Positions 37,158 through 46,045 are shown, counted from the first letter of the stretch. The stretch: DNA of 64,000 nucleotides from Marinobacter sp. S6332 (GCF_023016045.1 NZ_JALKAP010000004.1:62001-126000); one strand, 5' to 3'. The notes: a model not told the origin generated them from the letters alone. Numbers and translations: made by a program.

Positions 37158-38312
37158 TCAGGCTGACAGTCTCGCGCAGATTGCTTCACCAATGGCTTGA
37201 GTTCCACGCCGCGCACCGGAATTTTCCGCCAAGTCTGCGGCCACTGCGTCGAATAGCTCCTTACCTGCCGCTGCCATCACCGGATCTTTCCGGCCAAACC
37301 ATTCCAGCATGCGAGCAGCGGTAAATAACATGGCAGTTGGATCTGCTAAGCCTTGCCCTGCAATGTCTGGAGCGCTGCCATGAGTGGGCTCAAACATAGA
37401 GGGCATGTTTGGGTCTGTTGGGTTTAGGTTGCAGGATGGGGCTACGCCCATGCCGCCAGATAACACGGCGGCCAAATCCGTAAGGATATCTCCCTGCAAG
37501 TTGCTGGCAACCACCACGTCAAATGCCCAGGGGCTTTGTACGAACTTCATACAAGCTGCATCTACCAGTTCATGGTGGGTTGCTACGTCAGGAAACTCTT
37601 GGCTGATCTCCTCAAACGCCTCGGTATACATATCACCCCAGTAACGCAGAGCATTGCGTTTGGTGATCAAGCACACCTGACTTTCACAGGTGCTGCCATC
37701 AAGCTTGCGGAATTCCCGGGTGCGGCCTTCGTTTGCCCGCTCCGTTGCTCTAGCACGAGCTTGCTCAAAACCATAGCGGATAATGCGATTGGTGGCCTTG
37801 CGGGTAAACACCTCCATTTGGGTCGCAATTTCATCCTCGGTTCCCTTGCGCAAGCGCCCACCTTGACTCACATACTCACCCTCGGAATTCTCCCGAATAA
37901 CCAACATGTCTATATCTTTTGCACGCTCATCAGCAAGATACTGGCGAGCGCCGGGCAGCAGGCGCGCTGGCCGTTCACACACCCATTGATCGAAGCCCTT
38001 ACGCATTTCCAGCAAAGGTGCCAGTGAAACGCTGTCTGTCAGCAAGTAGCGGTTGGGGTCATCCAGAGGCCCTGGATCACCCAGCGCGCCAAGTAATATA
38101 GCGTCGTAGGCTTTGAGCTGGATTAATGCGTCCTCGGGCATGGATTCACCATGTTCTTGATGCCAAGCATGGGATGGCCATGGAAAATGAGTCCACTCAA
38201 GAGCGAGATTGTGCTTGGTTCGCAGGGTTTCCAGGCAGCGTATGGCTTCCCCCACAACTTCCGGGCCAATTCCGTCGCCGGGTGTAACGGCAATGCGGGT
38301 CGTTTGGGCCAT
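37158..38312 (-). CDS. Beta-decarboxylating dehydrogenase of the tartrate/isopropylmalate family
   Basis: An NAD-dependent decarboxylating dehydrogenase of 384 residues. N-terminal VTPGDGIGPEVVGEAIRCL, then LLGALGDPG, the ENSEGEYVSQGGR substrate loop (about 139-151), a metal site in SNLQGDILTDLAAVLSGGMG (about 268-287), and the nucleotide loop FEPTHGSAPDIAGQGLADP. The GEYVSQGGR stretch and QVCLITKRNALRYWG are closer to tartrate dehydrogenase/D-malate decarboxylase (TtuC/DmlA) than to LeuB. Probable substrates are tartrate, D-malate or a related acid. The ATG is preceded by AGGAG. Confidence 0.85.
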   Translation of the reverse strand: MAQTTRIAVTPGDGIGPEVVGEAIRCLETLRTKHNLALEWTHFPWPSHAWHQEHGESMPEDALIQLKAYDAILLGALGDPGPLDDPNRYLLTDSVSLAPLLEMRKGFDQWVCERPARLLPGARQYLADERAKDIDMLVIRENSEGEYVSQGGRLRKGTEDEIATQMEVFTRKATNRIIRYGFEQARARATERANEGRTREFRKLDGSTCESQVCLITKRNALRYWGDMYTEAFEEISQEFPDVATHHELVDAACMKFVQSPWAFDVVVASNLQGDILTDLAAVLSGGMGVAPSCNLNPTDPNMPSMFEPTHGSAPDIAGQGLADPTAMLFTAARMLEWFGRKDPVMAAAGKELFDAVAADLAENSGARRGTQAIGEAICARLSA

Positions 38313-38496
38313 TTTGGAGACTCCTTTTCAAATTGACTGGTATGGATAACCAACCCAGTTTAGTCAGGGAAACCGGGGTTGCCACCGGTGAAGGCAAGAA
38401 AGCCGTTTTACCCGCCTGCAACCCGGCGCTATAGTGTGTCCTCAATTCGCGCACTCGCGTAATTTTATAGGGTCTACTTACTACAGGAAGGCAGCT

Positions 38497-38853
38497 TTGC
38501 TTTACCGACTTCTTACCGTTATTGGCGGCTTGGTATTTGTGGCAGCGCTTTTTGCGCTGGTGTGGTTTTTCTGCAAGAAGTTCCTGCAGCGTCAGGGCGT
38601 TATCGATAACCTTTCAGGCCGAACCACTGAACTTGCCACCTGGACCTTTGCTGGCATGAGCATAGGGCTGGTGTTTGCTGTGGTGGGCGCTTTTCTACTC
38701 GGCCCCTGGGCATTTTACCGCACCCTGCGCGGCCACGGAGTTGATATCTCCGATGGCGCAGCCATCTGGTGGGGGTTTGGAATTGTGTTGGCCTCGCTCG
38801 GTATTACCGCCATTTGTTTCTTCGGCTTTCTGGTGGCTGTGGGGGCCTACTGA
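38497..38853 (+). CDS. Small membrane protein of unknown function
   Basis: I choose the TTG at 38497, because AGGAAGG lies 6 bases upstream; this gives 118 residues (LYRLLTVIGGLVFV...). Three membrane segments are visible at about residues 4-25, 49-71 and 88-115, with a short charged loop CKKFLQRQGVIDNLSGRTTE. A longer frame from 38434 would add a hydrophilic N-terminus without a ribosome site. No family recognised. It is convergent with a LysR gene and overlaps its end by 7 bases. Confidence 0.65.
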   Translation: MLYRLLTVIGGLVFVAALFALVWFFCKKFLQRQGVIDNLSGRTTELATWTFAGMSIGLVFAVVGAFLLGPWAFYRTLRGHGVDISDGAAIWWGFGIVLASLGITAICFFGFLVAVGAY

Positions 38854-39740
38854 ATCGCCTTCAGCTGCTCCCGAAACCAAATGAGAGCCGGTTCCTGACC
38901 GTAGGCAGTGTGCCAGTACAGATGCACATCCACTGAAGGCAAGTCGGCTGGCGGGTTCATTATGGTGATGTTTGCCCGCTCGGAAATAATCTGGGCGTAG
39001 GTTTCCGGCATAGTCAGCAACATATCCGTTCCTTCGACCACCCGGCAGGCGGCGTAATAGTGCTGGCAGCGCAGGCGGATGCTGCGCTGAACCCCTAGCC
39101 TTGATAATTCAAAATCCTCAATCCCCGGCCCTTCAGCGCGTGATGAAACCAACACGTGCTGCGCTGAAAGGTATCCGTCCATGTTCAGCGTGTTTTCTGC
39201 CAGCGGATGTCCCTCCCGAGCCAGAACCACAAGTCTGTCCTGCCTGAGAAGTTCATGGGATGTATGGTTGCTGACGGGCAGCAAAACATCCACAGCAAAG
39301 TCCAGTTTGCCTGCGGCCAATTGCGTTTCCATATCCCGTCGGGGAATGCGCTTGCTAGCTATTTCGAGTTCAGGGTAGGGGTTTAATCGCTGCATAAGCG
39401 GCGGCAGAAACGTTGACTCAAGAACATCCCGTAGCCCCAAAGAATAGGTTTTGCGCTGGTTCGCAGGGTCAAACGCGTGGAACTGATTCACCGCGCCCTG
39501 AATTTGGGTAAGTCCCGGTTTCATGGATTCCAGAAAACGTCGGGCCAAAGGTGTCGGCACCATTTGGTTGCCCTGACGGGTGAACAGAGGGTCGTCAAAA
39601 TGGTCCCTCAGTCGAGACAGCGAATGGCTAACGGCAGGCTGGGTGAGGTGTAACGCCTTCGCCGCCCGGGTAAGACTGCCTTCCCGGTATATCGTGTCAA
39701 ATACATGCAGCAAATTGAGATCCAAACGAGTCCCGGCCAT
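38847..39740 (-). CDS. LysR-family transcriptional regulator, divergent from the acyl-CoA operon
   Basis: A 297-residue LysR protein with the N-terminal winged HTH (LNLLHVFDTIYREGSLTRAA, then LTQPAVSHSLSRLRDHFDDPLF) and a periplasmic-binding-like effector domain. NodD/SyrM-like subgroup features (DPLFTRQGNQMVPTP) are visible. It is divergent, 162 bases apart, from the acyl-CoA dehydrogenase gene, so it probably controls the operon 39903-44697. The inducer could be a hydroxyacid or its CoA ester. Confidence 0.85.
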   Translation of the reverse strand: MAGTRLDLNLLHVFDTIYREGSLTRAAKALHLTQPAVSHSLSRLRDHFDDPLFTRQGNQMVPTPLARRFLESMKPGLTQIQGAVNQFHAFDPANQRKTYSLGLRDVLESTFLPPLMQRLNPYPELEIASKRIPRRDMETQLAAGKLDFAVDVLLPVSNHTSHELLRQDRLVVLAREGHPLAENTLNMDGYLSAQHVLVSSRAEGPGIEDFELSRLGVQRSIRLRCQHYYAACRVVEGTDMLLTMPETYAQIISERANITIMNPPADLPSVDVHLYWHTAYGQEPALIWFREQLKAIQ

Positions 39741-39902
39741 AGTCAGTTAGCTCTAGTTGAATAAGTATTTCTGATAGTAAACGATAAGAATAATTCAGTC
39801 GCGTAATAGTGTAGGCAACCTTAGACTGACCTAATCGTGCTTAAACTTCATGCACTGTTTGCTAGTCTAAAATCGCTGTTCAATTTCTGAGAGGGTTCGG
39901 CA

Positions 39903-41114
39903 ATGGATTTCAGTATCTCCGAGAAAGGTCAGGATTATCTCAAGCGTGTAAAAGCGTTTATGGCGGAAGAGATTTTCCCGGTTGAAGCCCAGTACCACAA
40001 AGAGCTGGCATCTCTTGAAAATCGCTGGGTTGTGCTGCCCATCATCAAGGAATTGAAGGAAAAGGCCAAAGCCCAAGGCCTCTGGAACATGTTCTTCCCG
40101 GATGAAAAGCATGGTTGCGGCTTACTCAACTCCGACTACGCACTGATTGCAGAAGAAACCGGTCGCAGCTTTATCGCGCCTGAAATCTTCAACTGCAATG
40201 CGCCAGACACCGGCAACATGGAAGTGCTTATTCACTACGGTTCTGAAGAGCAAAAGGCAGAATGGCTGCCCCGCCTGCTCAGCGGTGAAATCCGCTCTGC
40301 CTTCTGCATGACCGAGCCTGCAGTAGCCTCTTCTGACGCCACCACTATGGAAGCAACCGCTATTGTTGAAGGTGACGAAGTGGTGCTCAATGGTCGCAAG
40401 TGGTGGAGCACCGGCATTGGCCACCCAGACTGCAAAGTGGCTATCTTTATGGGTCTTTCAGACCCCGATGCCCACAAACACCGTCGTCATTCCATGGTAT
40501 TGGTACCGCTCGATGCACCGGGCGTAAAGATTGAACGTATGCTCCCCGTATTCGGCGAATACGACGAACCTTACGGCCACGGCCAGGTGCTGTTCGAAAA
40601 CGTTCGCCTGCCCAAAAGCGCCTTCATCGCAGGCCCCGGCCGTGGCTTCGAAATCGCCCAAGGCCGCCTCGGGCCAGGCCGAGTACACCACTGCATGCGC
40701 GCTATCGGCGCCGCAGAGCGCACGCTGGAGTTGTTGGTGAAGCGTTCATTGAGCCGCGAAGCCTTTGGGCGCCCGTTGGCTAAGCTCGGTGGCAACCCGG
40801 ACATCATTGCCAACGCCCGTATGTCCATTGAACAGGCGCGTTTACTGACCCTGAAATGTGCCTGGGCTCTGGACACCAAAGGTATTGCCGGAGCTATTCA
40901 GGAAGTCGCCATGATCAAAGCCGTGATCCCCAACATGCTGCAAACCATTGTGGATCAAGCCATCCAGATTCACGGTGGTGCCGGTGTGAGCGATGACGAC
41001 TTCCCGCTTACCCAACTATTCGCCTATGCTCGTGTATTACGCTTGGCAGATGGTCCGGATGAAGTGCATCGCGCAACAGTTGCTAGACTGGAACTGCGTA
41101 AATACAAAAGCTGA
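39903..41114 (+). CDS. ACAD10/ACAD11-like acyl-CoA dehydrogenase
   Basis: A flavoprotein of 403 residues. It has the ACAD fold (FCMTEPAVASSDATTMEA, FAD-binding RKWWSTGIGHPDCKVAIFMG, RVHHCMRAIGAAERTLEL, and IQIHGGAGVSDDDFPL). The region that holds the catalytic Glu in ordinary ACADs (YEGTSEIQ-like) reads LADGPDEVH, the form I associate with ACAD10, ACAD11 and LvaC. Human ACAD10/11 remove phosphate from 4-phospho-acyl-CoA made by their kinase domain. The matching kinase is two genes downstream. It is followed by a structured repeat and then the first SDR. Confidence 0.85.
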   Translation: MDFSISEKGQDYLKRVKAFMAEEIFPVEAQYHKELASLENRWVVLPIIKELKEKAKAQGLWNMFFPDEKHGCGLLNSDYALIAEETGRSFIAPEIFNCNAPDTGNMEVLIHYGSEEQKAEWLPRLLSGEIRSAFCMTEPAVASSDATTMEATAIVEGDEVVLNGRKWWSTGIGHPDCKVAIFMGLSDPDAHKHRRHSMVLVPLDAPGVKIERMLPVFGEYDEPYGHGQVLFENVRLPKSAFIAGPGRGFEIAQGRLGPGRVHHCMRAIGAAERTLELLVKRSLSREAFGRPLAKLGGNPDIIANARMSIEQARLLTLKCAWALDTKGIAGAIQEVAMIKAVIPNMLQTIVDQAIQIHGGAGVSDDDFPLTQLFAYARVLRLADGPDEVHRATVARLELRKYKS

Positions 41115-41135
41115 CGGCCAGCGAAAATGATGAGA

Positions 41136-41248
41136 GGAGCCGCCGGAGGGACGGGTTGATGAAACTGTGCGGAGCCATGGATGGCGGAGCCAAGCGTACA
41201 AGGACGTATCCACAGCGTGTTTCAGCAACCCGTCCCTCCGGCGGCTCC
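41136..41248 (+). repeat. Structured intergenic repeat, copy 2 (short form, core on plus strand)
   Basis: A 30-base inverted repeat with a single mismatch (41136-41165 and 41219-41248; arm starts GGAGCCGCCGGAGGGACGGG) lies between the acyl-CoA dehydrogenase and the next operon gene. The core at 41183-41221 starts GGCGGAGCCAAGCGTACA and matches copy 1 (33600-33562, other strand) at 35 of 39 positions. A second shared motif, GTGCGGAGCC followed by WTGGRTG, starts at 41167. The internal hairpins of copy 1 are absent. The element begins 21 bases after the stop codon and would separate expression of the two genes or protect the upstream mRNA. Confidence 0.9.
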
Positions 41249-41302
41249 ACCATACTCCAATGCTTAGGTGCTGTTTTTCAATAACAAACAACGGACAAAC
41301 CC

Positions 41303-42124
41303 ATGACACAAAGAGTATTCGTAACCGGCGGCGCAAGCGGCCTTGGCCGAGCCATTGCACTGCGTTATGCCAGAGAAGGTGCCAAGGTTTGCATCGGCGA
41401 CATCAATCCAGAACAGGGCGCTGGTGTAGAACAGGAAATTAACAATGCTGGTGGCGAAGGCTACTTTGTTGAATGTGATGTGCGACGGCTAACAGATCTG
41501 GAAAAAATCTGCGCCGATCTCACCGAAAAGTGGGGTGGGGTGGACGTAGTGGTAAACAACGCAGGTGTGGCCTCTGCTGGCTCCATTGAAGACACCACCA
41601 TGGCCGATTGGGAGTGGATTATCGACATCAACGTGCTGGGCGTTGTGCGTGGCTGTAAAGCATTTACACCGCAGTTCAAAAAGCAGGGCTCAGGAACCTT
41701 CGTGAACATCGCCTCCATGGCGGGCCTTATGCTTGCGCCGCTGATGGACAGCTACAACGTATCCAAAGCCAGTGTTATAGCATTGTCAGAAACCTTGCGG
41801 CAGGAACTGCGTGGTGATGGCATACACGTAAGCTGCGTATGCCCAGCGTTTTTCCAGACAAACCTCACTCAGAGCATGCGTTCGGACATTCCCGGAATTC
41901 AGCAGAACGTGAACAAGCTGATGAAGCGTTCAACAATCACTGCCGATCAGGTTGCCGACGATATCGTTCGCTCGGTAAAGAAAAATGACTTCTGGGTACT
42001 GCCCCATGTGAAAGAGCGCCGCTTGTGGATACTCAAGCGTTATGCTCCTGCGGTGTTTGACAAGCTCATGTACGAAGAAAGTAAACGCTGGATGAAAAAG
42101 ATGGGCAACAAGGCCAAAGCCTGA
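41303..42124 (+). CDS. Short-chain dehydrogenase/reductase (first of the operon)
   Basis: A classical SDR of 273 residues: cofactor motif FVTGGASGLGRAIAL (TGxxxGxG, about residues 5-19), DINPEQ (acidic, which favours NAD), NNAGV (about 90), and the catalytic Ser and Tyr-Lys pair in IASMAG and YNVSKAS (about 150-160). It ends in a basic tail (KRWMKKMGNKAKA). In the proposed pathway it would oxidise a hydroxyacyl-CoA intermediate; the substrate is not known. Confidence 0.88.
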   Translation: MTQRVFVTGGASGLGRAIALRYAREGAKVCIGDINPEQGAGVEQEINNAGGEGYFVECDVRRLTDLEKICADLTEKWGGVDVVVNNAGVASAGSIEDTTMADWEWIIDINVLGVVRGCKAFTPQFKKQGSGTFVNIASMAGLMLAPLMDSYNVSKASVIALSETLRQELRGDGIHVSCVCPAFFQTNLTQSMRSDIPGIQQNVNKLMKRSTITADQVADDIVRSVKKNDFWVLPHVKERRLWILKRYAPAVFDKLMYEESKRWMKKMGNKAKA

Positions 42125-42155
42125 CCAGCACCCGGGAACAAAAGGAGAGAGATGA

Positions 42156-43220
42156 ATGACCCAGATTGATCAGGCACAAGATATTCGCGAAGGTGAAGAA
42201 CTGGATCTTGCAGCAGTAGATCACTTCATGAAAGGGGCCATCCCCAATCTGACCGGTGAGCCAGTCATCCGCCAATACCCGGGGGGCGCCTCCAACCTGA
42301 CGTATCAGGTGGACTATGGCGACCGATCATTTGTTTTGCGTCGCCCACCGTTTGGGAAAATTGCAAAATCTGCCCACGACATGCTGCGCGAAGCGAAAGT
42401 AATGCAAGCGCTGAAACCTGTTTACCCCTATGTGCCCGACATAATCGCCATTTGCGATGATCATGATGTGCTGGGGTGCGATTTTTATGTCATGGAGCGA
42501 ATGAAAGGCATCATTTTGCGCCAAGACTTCCCGGACGATCTGGAGTTAAACGAAGCCGATACGCGCAAACTGTGCCTGAGTGTGATCGACAAGATGGTAG
42601 ACCTGCACCGTGTTGACGCCAAAGCCGCAGGTCTCGATTCTCTGGGGAAGGGCGAGGGCTACGTTGAGCGACAAATCGGTGGCTGGAGCGACCGATTCCG
42701 CAAGGCTCGCACTGATGACGTTGGCGACTTCGAGGAGGTGATGACTTGGCTCAGCGAAAAAATGCCGAACGATATTGCGCAAGTTGTTATCCATAACGAC
42801 TTCCGTTTCGACAATGTGGTACTGAACCCAGACAACCCTTTTGAAGTGATCGGTGTATTGGATTGGGAAATGGCCACCATTGGTGATCCGCTGATGGATC
42901 TGGGCAACACGCTGGCCTATTGGATTGAGGCGGACGACGAAGGGCCGTTCCAGATGCTGCGCCGCCAACCCACCCATCGTGCAGGCATGCTTACCCGTAA
43001 GGAAGTGGTGGCGTACTACATGGAGAAGTCGGGCTTTCGGGCAGAGAACTTCGATTTCTATGAGATCTACGGGCTGTTCCGATTGGCGGTGATCGTGCAG
43101 CAGATCTATTACCGCTTCTACCACGGCCAAACCAGTGACAAGCGCTTTGCAGCGTTTGGTCATGCGGCGAACTACCTTGAAAAGCGCTGCAAGCGTTTGA
43201 TCTCGGAGAGCTCGCTTTAA
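42156..43220 (+). CDS. Aminoglycoside-phosphotransferase-fold kinase, ACAD10/11 N-terminal-domain-like
   Basis: A 354-residue protein of the APH family. The nucleotide lysine region reads RQYPGGASNLTYQVDYGDRSFVLRRPPFG, the catalytic loop is VIHNDFRFDNVVLNP (HxDxxxxN, about 210-224), and the metal motif is VLDWEMATIGDPLMDLG. Kinase residues are therefore intact. Similar domains form the N-terminal half of mammalian ACAD11 and of LvaA, which phosphorylate the 4-hydroxyl of acyl-CoAs. The next gene starts on its stop (TAATG), showing tight coupling. A role as acyl-CoA 4-kinase is inference. Confidence 0.88.
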   Translation: MTQIDQAQDIREGEELDLAAVDHFMKGAIPNLTGEPVIRQYPGGASNLTYQVDYGDRSFVLRRPPFGKIAKSAHDMLREAKVMQALKPVYPYVPDIIAICDDHDVLGCDFYVMERMKGIILRQDFPDDLELNEADTRKLCLSVIDKMVDLHRVDAKAAGLDSLGKGEGYVERQIGGWSDRFRKARTDDVGDFEEVMTWLSEKMPNDIAQVVIHNDFRFDNVVLNPDNPFEVIGVLDWEMATIGDPLMDLGNTLAYWIEADDEGPFQMLRRQPTHRAGMLTRKEVVAYYMEKSGFRAENFDFYEIYGLFRLAVIVQQIYYRFYHGQTSDKRFAAFGHAANYLEKRCKRLISESSL

Positions 43221-43909
43221 TGGCTACTGTTTACTTGGTGCGCCATGGCCAAGCCAGTTTTGGTAAAGAGAACTATGACCAACTTTCCAAAAAGGGCTGG
43301 GAACAAGGCAAGGTTCTTGGGCGATGGATGGCCGGTAAATTCGAACCGGCAGCGATTTTTGGCGGCGACTTACAGCGTCACCGGGAAACCGTAGAGGCCA
43401 TTGCTACCGGGTACGGAGCTAGTCTGCCGGATATGCAGGTTGCTCGGGGCTTTAACGAATTTGATCACGAGTCCATCGTAAATTGTTACCGTCCCCAGTG
43501 GCGTGATCGGCAGGTCATGGCAAAAGAACTCGCTGCGTCCACAAAGCCCGCAGCAGCCTTTCAGAAGGCATTTGTTGAAGCTGTTCGCCGCTGGGCCTCC
43601 GGTCAGCACGATGCCGAATACGATGAAACCTGGGCAGATTTCCAAGCACGGGTTCTCGCGGCCTTTGACGAAATGATCGAGTATGCGGACGGCGGCGATG
43701 TTCTGGTGTCCACATCCGGCGGCCCCATCGCCGTTATGTGTCAGCATCTTCTAAGCCTAAGCGACGAGCGGGCATTAGGGTTGAACGAAGTCATTGCCAA
43801 CACCAGCGTTACCCGTGTGCTTTACTCCTCAGGGCGCCGCAGCCTGTCTGTTTTCAATAACTATAGCCACCTTGAAGCGGAAGACCCCGCTCTGGTGACG
43901 TTCCGATAA
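43220..43909 (+). CDS. Histidine phosphatase family protein
   Basis: A 229-residue branch-1 histidine phosphatase: phosphohistidine motif LVRHGQASFG (residues 6-15), a second His region STSGGPIAVMCQH, and the conserved arginine in GGDLQRHRETVEAIA. It overlaps the kinase stop by one base. In mammals ACAD10 carries a phosphatase-like HAD domain next to its kinase, so a phosphatase here may be a functional parallel. The true substrate is unknown. Confidence 0.85.
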   Translation: MATVYLVRHGQASFGKENYDQLSKKGWEQGKVLGRWMAGKFEPAAIFGGDLQRHRETVEAIATGYGASLPDMQVARGFNEFDHESIVNCYRPQWRDRQVMAKELAASTKPAAAFQKAFVEAVRRWASGQHDAEYDETWADFQARVLAAFDEMIEYADGGDVLVSTSGGPIAVMCQHLLSLSDERALGLNEVIANTSVTRVLYSSGRRSLSVFNNYSHLEAEDPALVTFR

Positions 43910-43926
43910 CGAATTGAGGTGAACGA

Positions 43927-44697
43927 ATGAGTAAGAAAGACCTGTTTGACCTGACCGGGAAAACCGCCCTAATCACCGGTGCCAGCCGTGGAATTGGCGA
44001 GAGCATCGCGCGCACGCTGGCAGATTATGGCGCCCATGTGATTGTAACCAGCCGCAAGATTGACGGTTGTGAAGCTGTAGCCAGCAGTATTCGCGAGGCT
44101 GGTGGCAGTGCTGAAGCCTATGCCTGCCACATTGGCGAGATGGATCAGATTGAAGCCATTTGGGCTCATATCGAAAAAGAGCACGGCAAGTTGGATATTC
44201 TGGTGAACAACGCCGCCGCCAACCCGTATTTCGGCCCGATTGAAGACACAGATCTTGGAGCCTTCCAAAAAACCGTCGACGTAAATATTCGCGGTTATTT
44301 CTTCATGTGTGCCCGTGGCGCGCAACTGATGAAGAAAAACGGTGGTGGTTCGATCATTAACGTAGCCTCGGTAAACGGTGTGAATCCTGGGCACTACCAA
44401 GGGATTTACTCGGTCACCAAAGCGGCGGTTATCTCCATGACTAAATCGTTTGCGATGGAGCTGGGCCAGCAAAATATTCGCGTGAATGCCTTGCTGCCAG
44501 GCCTTACCGATACCAAGTTTGCCAGCGCTTTGACCTCTAACGAAGCCATCAAGAAACAAGCTATGGCGCACATCCCCATGAAGCGGGTGGCGGATCCCAG
44601 TGAAATGGCGGGCACGGTGCTCTATCTGGCATCAAGCGCTTCCAGCTACACCACGGGCGCCTGCATCAATGCAGACGGTGGTTATCTTACAATCTAA
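43927..44697 (+). CDS. Short-chain dehydrogenase/reductase (second of the operon)
   Basis: A 256-residue SDR with ALITGASRGIGESIAR (about 15-30), VTSRK (basic, favouring NADP), NNAAANPYFG, the catalytic pair in YSVTKAAVISMTK (about 158-170) and a C-terminal INADGGYLTI. It resembles DHRS4/FabG-like carbonyl reductases. It is the last gene of the operon and is followed directly by a convergent lipoprotein gene. Confidence 0.88.
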   Translation: MSKKDLFDLTGKTALITGASRGIGESIARTLADYGAHVIVTSRKIDGCEAVASSIREAGGSAEAYACHIGEMDQIEAIWAHIEKEHGKLDILVNNAAANPYFGPIEDTDLGAFQKTVDVNIRGYFFMCARGAQLMKKNGGGSIINVASVNGVNPGHYQGIYSVTKAAVISMTKSFAMELGQQNIRVNALLPGLTDTKFASALTSNEAIKKQAMAHIPMKRVADPSEMAGTVLYLASSASSYTTGACINADGGYLTI

Positions 44698-45606
44698 TCA
44701 TTGGTTAGATTGCATTGCGACTTCCGGGCCCGGCTTGCAGGTAAGGGCTTTGAAGTCGCCGTTTAATTCCGATGTGCGTTGGGCCAAGTGATCAAGTTGT
44801 GAAGGCTGGCTTGCGTGTAGAAGATCCTGAACTAATGAAGACATGGCCTCCATGCTTTCATCCATTCTTTGCGCGTAGGCATCGCCACGGCCTGCTTCCG
44901 GATTATTGATCAACTCACTGATTTCTTGTTCAAAGCCCGGGGCCCGGCGATTCTCCAGTGCTTCCAGCAGTGCCTTTTGCCAGTTTCTGCGGCCCTCAAG
45001 CCAGATTTTGGTTTGTCCTGTGCGGCTTTCGGACCAGTTTTTGACGATTGTTTGTTGGCTATCGTTCAAATTGCCTAGCCAACGCTCAACTCGTTCTATT
45101 GTCCGTTCCGCTCTTGCTTGCGCAATTGTTTCAGCATTACCAGCCAGAAATTCTTCTTCCAACTCCCGGTGATTGTCTTCCATGTTGCCCGCCAGCTCGC
45201 GGACCTGTTCATCATTTAGGCTGGAGAGAAGGTTAATGGCAACGGGGGTTATTCTCTGCATCAAAGGCGGAAAGAAGCTAACAAGTTGATCCTGAAGGCG
45301 ACCAACAGCCTCGGAGGTCGGTTTGCCGGAAGCCAGATCATTGTCGATATTACTGAGCCAATCTCGGTAGCGCGGCAGCTCAGTGCTACAGTGCCATTGC
45401 TTTAACTTCTCAATGTCTGCATTTAGCTGTTGCTCTTGAGCTTGAGAGAGCGAAATAAAATCCTCAACCCACCAGACAATGCCCCAGTCGGCGTAACGGT
45501 ACGCCAATCGCGTTGAGCTGCACCCGGAAAGAAACAGAATTGTGACAAGTAAGAGTGCTGCCGTTCGTATGCAATTTACTTTGGATAAATGTCCATACTG
45601 ATCCAT
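44698..45606 (-). CDS. DUF6279-type lipoprotein
   Basis: A 302-residue protein, start ATG at 45606 (AAGG about 6 bases upstream), which makes a lipoprotein signal: basic start, ALLLVTILFLSGC lipobox. The mature protein is almost entirely helical, rich in Gln, Glu and Arg (SLSQAQEQQLNADIEKLKQWH, SQQTIVKNWSES), with STRLAYRYADWGIVWWVEDF near the N-terminus. This fits DUF6279, of unknown function. The gene start is close to that of a divergent small membrane protein. Confidence 0.75.
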   Translation of the reverse strand: MDQYGHLSKVNCIRTAALLLVTILFLSGCSSTRLAYRYADWGIVWWVEDFISLSQAQEQQLNADIEKLKQWHCSTELPRYRDWLSNIDNDLASGKPTSEAVGRLQDQLVSFFPPLMQRITPVAINLLSSLNDEQVRELAGNMEDNHRELEEEFLAGNAETIAQARAERTIERVERWLGNLNDSQQTIVKNWSESRTGQTKIWLEGRRNWQKALLEALENRRAPGFEQEISELINNPEAGRGDAYAQRMDESMEAMSSLVQDLLHASQPSQLDHLAQRTSELNGDFKALTCKPGPEVAMQSNQ

Positions 45607-45749
45607 AAGGCGCCTTGCTCGGTAAAAAAGCCTATCGAAAAATGATTGCAAGCTTACTATTATGTCTTGCCTTGGTAGGTACAGTGTACGACACCCCGAA
45701 GCTTTCAGATGTAGCTATTAAAAGGCCAGTGTCCAGATCAGGAGAGTTC

Positions 45750-46007
45750 ATGAGCCGAATTAAACCCGCCCGTTTGCGACAGCTAGTGTTCGGATTTTAT
45801 ATGTCTGGAATGATGTCCCTATTGATGTCCGGGGTCATCACCTTCATCAACACAGGGATGGATAGCGCCTTTTTGTATCGTTGGATTCCAGCCTTTTTGG
45901 TGGCATGGGCAGTCGCATTTCCGCTGGTAACTTTCATCGCACCTGTTGCGGTGAAACTTACGGAGATGACCTTGGGATCGCGCCTTAAAGATAGTAAGAG
46001 TGCGTAA
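45750..46007 (+). CDS. DUF2798 small membrane protein
   Basis: An 85-residue membrane protein with start ATG at 45750 (GGAGAG just upstream). Two membrane segments: about 14-34 (FGFYMSGMMSLLMSGVITFI) and 45-70 (RWIPAFLVAWAVAFPLVTFI). The motif arrangement (basic start, SGVITFINTG, FPLVTFIAPVAVKLT) fits DUF2798. Function unknown. It ends just before a good terminator. Confidence 0.8.
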   Translation: MSRIKPARLRQLVFGFYMSGMMSLLMSGVITFINTGMDSAFLYRWIPAFLVAWAVAFPLVTFIAPVAVKLTEMTLGSRLKDSKSA

Positions 46008-46014
46008 GGTAACT

Positions 46015-46045
46015 ACCCCGGGGCTAAGCCGGGGTTGTTTGTTTT
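46015..46045 (+). terminator. Rho-independent terminator after the DUF2798 gene
   Basis: A 7-base-pair stem ACCCCGG/CCGGGGT with loop GGCTAAG, followed by the T-rich tract TTGTTTGTTTT (46035-46045). It terminates the plus-strand gene that ends at 46007. Confidence 0.8.

Noticed and set aside
42546..43163. 205-codon open frame on the minus strand inside the kinase gene
   Set aside because: Antisense shadow of the APH-fold kinase, whose motifs are clear on the plus strand.
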